A stretch of 64,000 nucleotides of DNA, from the NCBI RefSeq assembly GCF_001431595.1, contig NZ_LDJO01000022.1, positions 1-64,000 of the forward strand. The letters are read 5' to 3'. Origin of the DNA: Stenotrophomonas acidaminiphila (GTDB lineage Bacteria; Pseudomonadota; Gammaproteobacteria; Xanthomonadales; Xanthomonadaceae). The translations under genes and the position numbers were made by a program. Of the stretch, positions 61,401-64,000 are shown piece after piece; within the stretch, counting starts at the first letter, position 1; each line of letters begins with the position of its first letter. The notes under the pieces are model-generated. The model made no database searches. It was given only the letters and a program-made list of their open reading frames with translations, and was not told where the DNA came from.

Positions 61401-61729
61401 TCGGCGCACTCCTTGGCCACCGCCCTCTGGGTGAGCTTATTGCGCAGCTGGATTTCAAACTCGCTGCCGTAGAGGCTGCGCTCACGGTCGAGCTTGGGGA
61501 TGTGGAATTCCTTCCGCTCTTTGCGAATCTTGTCGGTGACCTCGTTGGCAACAAAAGTAGGCGAGGTGAAGATGAAGTCCAGCTCGTCAATCTTTTCCAG
61601 CTCGGCTTTCAGCGCCTCGAAGGCGTACATGGAAAAGCACGAGGCCGCAACCTTCAGGCGCGCACCTGGCCGGAGGGTCTGCTTGAGATCGTCGCCAAGC
61701 AACCTGCTGATGTTGTCGATCAGTTCCAT
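58439..61729 (-). CDS. SNF2-family helicase with N-terminal PLD-like domain
   Basis: A 1096-aa protein. Residues 1-170 resemble a phospholipase D-like nuclease fold (SRLLGDDLKQTLRPGARLKV). The SNF2 ATPase has Walker A ADSVGLGKTFTA near 275, the DESH box VVIDESHNFRNN near 370, and C-terminal motif VI QRFGRVDRIGS near 850. It probably translocates on DNA as part of the defence complex. Start overlaps the HTH stop (ATGA). Confidence 0.9.
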   Translation of the reverse strand: MELIDNISRLLGDDLKQTLRPGARLKVAASCFSMYAFEALKAELEKIDELDFIFTSPTFVANEVTDKIRKERKEFHIPKLDRERSLYGSEFEIQLRNKLTQRAVAKECAEWIRRKAKFKSNRTKAPMQQFACVQAGGTDTAYMPLHGFTAVDLGYQQGNAVSNLVNKMDEAPFAATYLSLFDQIWNDPEKLEDVTAQICEHIASVYQENSPESIYFLMLYNIFNEFLDDIDEDVLPNDRTGYQDTLIWNKLFNYQKDAATGIINKLETYSGCILADSVGLGKTFTALAVIKYYELRNRSVLVLCPKKLADNWLNYNRNLKTNIFARDRFNYDVLCHTDLSRTSGESFGTPLNRINWGNYDLVVIDESHNFRNNDAYKDKETRYQKLMRKVIQEGVKTKVLMLSATPVNNRFTDLRNQLALAYEGDSENLTKKLRTDRSVEEIFRGAQAAFNAWSKLPPEERTARAILDSLDFDFFELLDSVTIARSRKHIQTFYDTKDIGQFPERRKPLSFHCPLTERSDVLGFNEIFEQLSLLKLAVYAPISYILPSRLKKYEEIYDTKVGGKGTLRQADREKSLQALMTVNLLKRLESSVQSFRLTLQSLRANNEATLAKIAAFNQSGGAVTVGDLTEVLEGLDAEDDELPMPSDEGGEIGSKIKISLADMDLPSWEHELKVDLQVIDALLASMNKITPQDDAKLQHLKAQLLGKIANPINPGNRKVLIFTAFADTADYLYANLAPELLATLAIHTAKVTGKGAPQSTIKSKTQKRSYDFQELLTLFSPRSKEKAVVLPDEPHEVDLLIGTDCISEGQNLQDCDYLINYDIHWNPVRIIQRFGRVDRIGSPNSSIQLVNYWPDISLDEYINLKERVESRMMIADVTATGDDNVLSAQANDVSYRKEQLRRLQEEVIELEDLKTGVSITDLGLNDFRMDLLNYVKAHGELSNVPNGMHAVVPARPEMGLRPGAIFTLRNRNAGINLNQHNRLHPYYLVYINREGEVIHDHTEVKRLLDLVRTCCKGQDKPIVDVCQRFNQETADGRRMQPYSDLLGKSIRSMIEVKEEKDLDSLFSGGKTTALTDTISGLDDFELISFLVIQEAG

Positions 61730-61932
61730 CAGTCGCTTGCCCCCGAATCTTTGTTGGTCAGCTTGGCGGCAATCCACTCATCCAGGTCGCTGCGGCGGAA
61801 GCGCCACGTTCCGCCGAGCTTGAATGCGGGAAGCTTGCCTTCGGCCGCGAGGCGGTAGACGGTGCGCTTGCCAGCCTTCAAGTAGGCGGCCACCTCGTCT
61901 AGGGTCAGGATTTCACCTTCCGGGTCTGCCAT
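61729..61932 (-). CDS. excisionase-family HTH protein leading the R-M operon
   Basis: 67 aa starting MADPEGEILTLDEVAAYLKA, a winged HTH (KRTVYRLAAEGKLPAFKLGG then WRFRRSDLDEWI) of the excisionase/helix_turn_helix_17 kind. First gene and coupled to the helicase. It could autoregulate the operon or be a specificity factor of the complex. Confidence 0.85.
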   Translation of the reverse strand: MADPEGEILTLDEVAAYLKAGKRTVYRLAAEGKLPAFKLGGTWRFRRSDLDEWIAAKLTNKDSGASD

Positions 61933-62080
61933 CGTCTCGCCTTTGCCGATGATGAATAGGGATTGCCAAGAGTTGCCAATTCTCCCATATGACGGCGAAC
62001 TAGGCCAGAGGCTAGGCGAAGAAAAGAACGGCCAAATCGTCGAATCCACGCCCTCAAGGCCAATGCGTTGCTATCTGGCT
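61933..62080. other. upstream region of the R-M operon
   Basis: 148 bases with no gene. It is AT-richer near 61950-61990 and must hold the leftward promoter; no clear -35/-10 pair was found. Confidence 0.35.
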
Positions 62081-62120
62081 CGGATTGCGGACGCGGGTTC
62101 GGTTCCGTGCTCCGCCACCA
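62081..62120 (+). other. ssrA-like 3' end: probable right attachment site
   Basis: CGGACGCGGGTTCGGTTCCG (62086-62105) and the end CTCCGCCACCA closely resemble a tmRNA T-arm and CCA end, with the same distance to a similar terminator as behind real ssrA. The T-stem is not fully paired, so it is not a working tRNA-like end. It best fits a diverged att copy. Confidence 0.55.
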
Positions 62121-62128
62121 CTTACCCA

Positions 62129-62158
62129 AAAACCAACCATTCTCGGTTGGTTTTTTTT
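62129..62158 (+). terminator. ssrA-like terminator
   Basis: AAACCAACC / GGTTGGTTT with eight T residues, the counterpart of the ssrA terminator at 9077. Confidence 0.8.
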
Positions 62159-62170
62159 CGCCCGTTCCCA

Positions 62171-62310
62171 CCAGTGTTGGCGCGGGTTCGGGCCTTGCTG
62201 CGACGGACGCCGCCGCCCCGGACAGCCCCGTGTCGGGCGGTTTTTCGTTCTCAGTTCCCGCCCATTCTCTGTTTCTGCGGAGGAGGACTCCGCACCTGAA
62301 CCAACACTGG
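62171..62310. repeat. element-end repeats
   Basis: CCAGTGTTGGCGCGG (62171-62185) equals 9119-9133. CCAACACTGGCGCGGGTTT (from 62301) carries the same ten-base core inverted, followed by the same GCGCGGGTT. They may be recombinase arm sites. Confidence 0.55.
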
Positions 62311-62378
62311 CGCGGGTTTCCGGCTGCTTGTTCGTCACGGAAGCTGCCTTCACGCAGGCGACCCGCCCCTGGAACAGG

Positions 62379-64000
62379 CTACCCGTTCACGATGGGCCGA
62401 ACATCCCAGGTGATCGGCGACTCGGGTCGGTAGCCCACCACGTCGCCACGCTTGATGCTGTTGTCTAGGTGTTCTGCCAGCGCCTTGTCGTACTTCGCAA
62501 TCTGCTTGATGGCACGGTCGACGGCGTTGCGGAAGGCGTCCCGGACGTTCTTCCGCTTGTCCCCAGCCTTGCGTTGCCGCCCTCCGAGGCCTTTGCCACC
62601 TTCCATCGCTTTGGTCAGGAAAGCCATTTCCTCCTCGATCTCCTCGATGCGGGCGTGGTCACCGGCATCGCGAGCCTCCTCAATCTCGCCCAGCAGCTCG
62701 CGGGCTCGCTGCTGCCACTCGCGTAGGGCTTGCCTGTCTGCGACGTCTCCCGCATCGCCCAGAGGAACGCCTTGGGTTACTTGGAAGCCCTCCTCAATAT
62801 CTTCCGGGGCCACCCCGGTGTTGGCAGGCAGATCAATGGCGTTGGCCGCGCTTCCAACAGCAATCTCATAGACCGATGTCTCCCGATCCGGGAACGCCAG
62901 CAACAGGTTGATGTACTCGGCCCCCTTGTCGACGCCCTGGATCAGGATGGTGTGTCGTCCCCGACCTTGAAAACGTGCCTCCCAGACACCACCGCGCTTT
63001 CGGAAGATGTTGTCTGGCAGCTTCTCGGCCGAGACCACGGCGGGCATCGAGACCACCGAACCGGACTCATAGGCCGTCCGAAGCAGGCAGTCGCCTGGGA
63101 GCGTGCGTTCACGAATCTCCTTGCTGTAGCGACTGAGCAGATCATCCAATGCCCCCATCACCTCGTTGGCATGCCGCTTGTAGAGATCGAACACCCGCTG
63201 TGCAGCCTGCCCAGCTTTGTCGTAGTTCAGATACTTGAAGACCCGGCCCACGTCGGGGTAGCTGGTGACGAACTGCGCCACGTCCGTGAGGCCTTTCACC
63301 TGATTGGCTCGCTCTAGATAGGCTGCCGCCATGATCTTGTCCACGTTCTTCTTCTGATCTTGGGCATCGCGGCTCTGGGTGAACACGTCGAACTTGTAGT
63401 GTTCGGCCGGATCGTGCTGGTCAGACTTGGCAGCGAGAACAGCAAATCGGCGGTCGATGCATTGCGAGCAGCCTCCGCAGTGGGTGTGCTGGTTCGTCAT
63501 CTCCCAGGTGTGGGTGCAGGTCATCGAATGCTTGATCAGGTCGTGGCAACCAGCGTCCGTAATGACCTTGACGACGTCCGCCTTCGTTTTCCAGATGTAG
63601 AGGTTCTCGACTGCGAAGGGCTCACCTGCCACCAATGAAAGCAGGTCTTGGAAGCCTTTCATCACTCTAGGGTGCGTTGTCCTTGTGGCACGGCCGCCGA
63701 CCACCTGAGCGCACACCGGAAGATTCAGGCTGATCACGCCGTTCTCGTAGAAGCGGACACTCTTGAGGTTGAGCATCCGGGCAATCGTCGCGCCGATGGA
63801 GACGTACAGGAACGACCGGCTGCGCTGGGTGTACTCGTGGTTCAGTTCTTTGGTCTTGTGGACGCGAACGGTAATGCGGTGCGGCACGTTGTCGCCTGCT
63901 TTCGCGGCCAGCATCTCTTCGAGTACGCGGTGTCGCTTGTTGAGCTTGGAGGTCGACTTGTGGGTGACCAAGAGCACGCGCCGCTTCTGGTTCACAACCT
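62379..64000 (-). CDS. QueC-like protein with long C-terminal extension, N-terminus cut off
   Basis: At least 538 aa are visible from a GTG at 63995, but the frame stays open to the window edge, so the start is probably outside. The first 200 residues look like QueC (7-cyano-7-deazaguanine synthase) without its SGG-DS loop, which would lie beyond the edge: TQRSRSFLYVSIGATIARML, then CTHTWEM ... HCGGCSQCIDRR, the zinc site. The following about 330 residues are a helical, charged extension not found in QueC. QueC-like proteins of this kind occur in Qat (QatC) and type IV CBASS (Cap9). Confidence 0.7.
   Translation of the reverse strand, partial: VVNQKRRVLLVTHKSTSKLNKRHRVLEEMLAAKAGDNVPHRITVRVHKTKELNHEYTQRSRSFLYVSIGATIARMLNLKSVRFYENGVISLNLPVCAQVVGGRATRTTHPRVMKGFQDLLSLVAGEPFAVENLYIWKTKADVVKVITDAGCHDLIKHSMTCTHTWEMTNQHTHCGGCSQCIDRRFAVLAAKSDQHDPAEHYKFDVFTQSRDAQDQKKNVDKIMAAAYLERANQVKGLTDVAQFVTSYPDVGRVFKYLNYDKAGQAAQRVFDLYKRHANEVMGALDDLLSRYSKEIRERTLPGDCLLRTAYESGSVVSMPAVVSAEKLPDNIFRKRGGVWEARFQGRGRHTILIQGVDKGAEYINLLLAFPDRETSVYEIAVGSAANAIDLPANTGVAPEDIEEGFQVTQGVPLGDAGDVADRQALREWQQRARELLGEIEEARDAGDHARIEEIEEEMAFLTKAMEGGKGLGGRQRKAGDKRKNVRDAFRNAVDRAIKQIAKYDKALAEHLDNSIKRGDVVGYRPESPITWDVRPIVNG

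Noticed and set aside
62041-62120. Complete tRNA gene at the 62-kb site
   Set aside because: No matching 5' acceptor strand, D-arm or anticodon stem was found, and the T-stem has mismatches.
61905-62353. Minus-strand frames across the ssrA-like end at 62 kb
   Set aside because: They are antisense artefacts of a tRNA-like sequence; no start signals or domains.

Overview
The window is GC-rich bacterial DNA made almost entirely of integrated mobile elements around one core host gene, a tmRNA (ssrA, 8715-9068). Its tag peptide reads ANDDNYALAA. The tag, base composition and codon use suggest a gammaproteobacterium, most likely Xanthomonadaceae; the genus cannot be fixed from the sequence alone.

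Region 1 (1-8530) is the right end of a first prophage. It carries a pair of more AT-rich membrane-protein genes, a lysis cassette (holin, SAR-type lysozyme, Rz with nested Rz1), three tail-fibre genes ending in a self-cleaving S74 chaperone, a phage-borne SRAP (HMCES/YedK-like) protein, small hypothetical genes and a P4-type tyrosine integrase. The integrase sits beside what looks like the 3' end of a tRNA-Ser gene followed by a strong terminator (probable att site). Head genes and the intact tRNA would lie left of the window.

Region 2 (9069-about 62120) is a second, apparently complete siphovirus-type prophage with cargo, lying between the real ssrA 3' end and a diverged ssrA-like 3' end. 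From left to right it holds: a leftward recombination operon (61-aa protein, DUF2924 protein, serine recombinase, two paralogous ParB/HTH-like proteins); an XRE-ImmA pair followed by two unknown genes under a possibly shared operator; a rightward replication-recombination block (excisionase-like HTH, BRO antirepressor, RecA/Sak4-like ATPase, DUF669 protein, Cas4/RecB-like nuclease, D5-type primase-helicase, RuvC-like resolvase); two ParB-methyltransferase fusions; a leftward group of small genes, four of whose starts follow a repeated leader that can form RNA hairpins; a lambda-like morphogenesis run (terminase, gpW, portal, S49 protease/scaffold, decoration, capsid, tail tube, G/GT chaperones with a slippery heptamer, tape measure, tail tip); and a lysis cassette (holin, GH24 lysozyme, Rz/Rz1).

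After the lysis genes come two defence-like cargo blocks. The first is a small AT-rich pair, a RAMA-like protein and a PD-(D/E)XK nuclease-like protein. The second is a convergent five-gene operon: excisionase-type HTH, PLD/SNF2 helicase, DUF4391 protein, Mod and Res, an expanded type III restriction-modification locus.

Region 3 (62121-64000) begins with non-coding sequence homologous to that just after ssrA and enters a gene for a QueC-like protein cut by the window edge. This looks like the start of a third, tandem element, probably a defence island of Qat or type IV CBASS type. The best candidates for undescribed biology are the repeated covarying leader, the RAMA-nuclease pair, the XRE-ImmA four-gene block and the helicase-linked type III locus.
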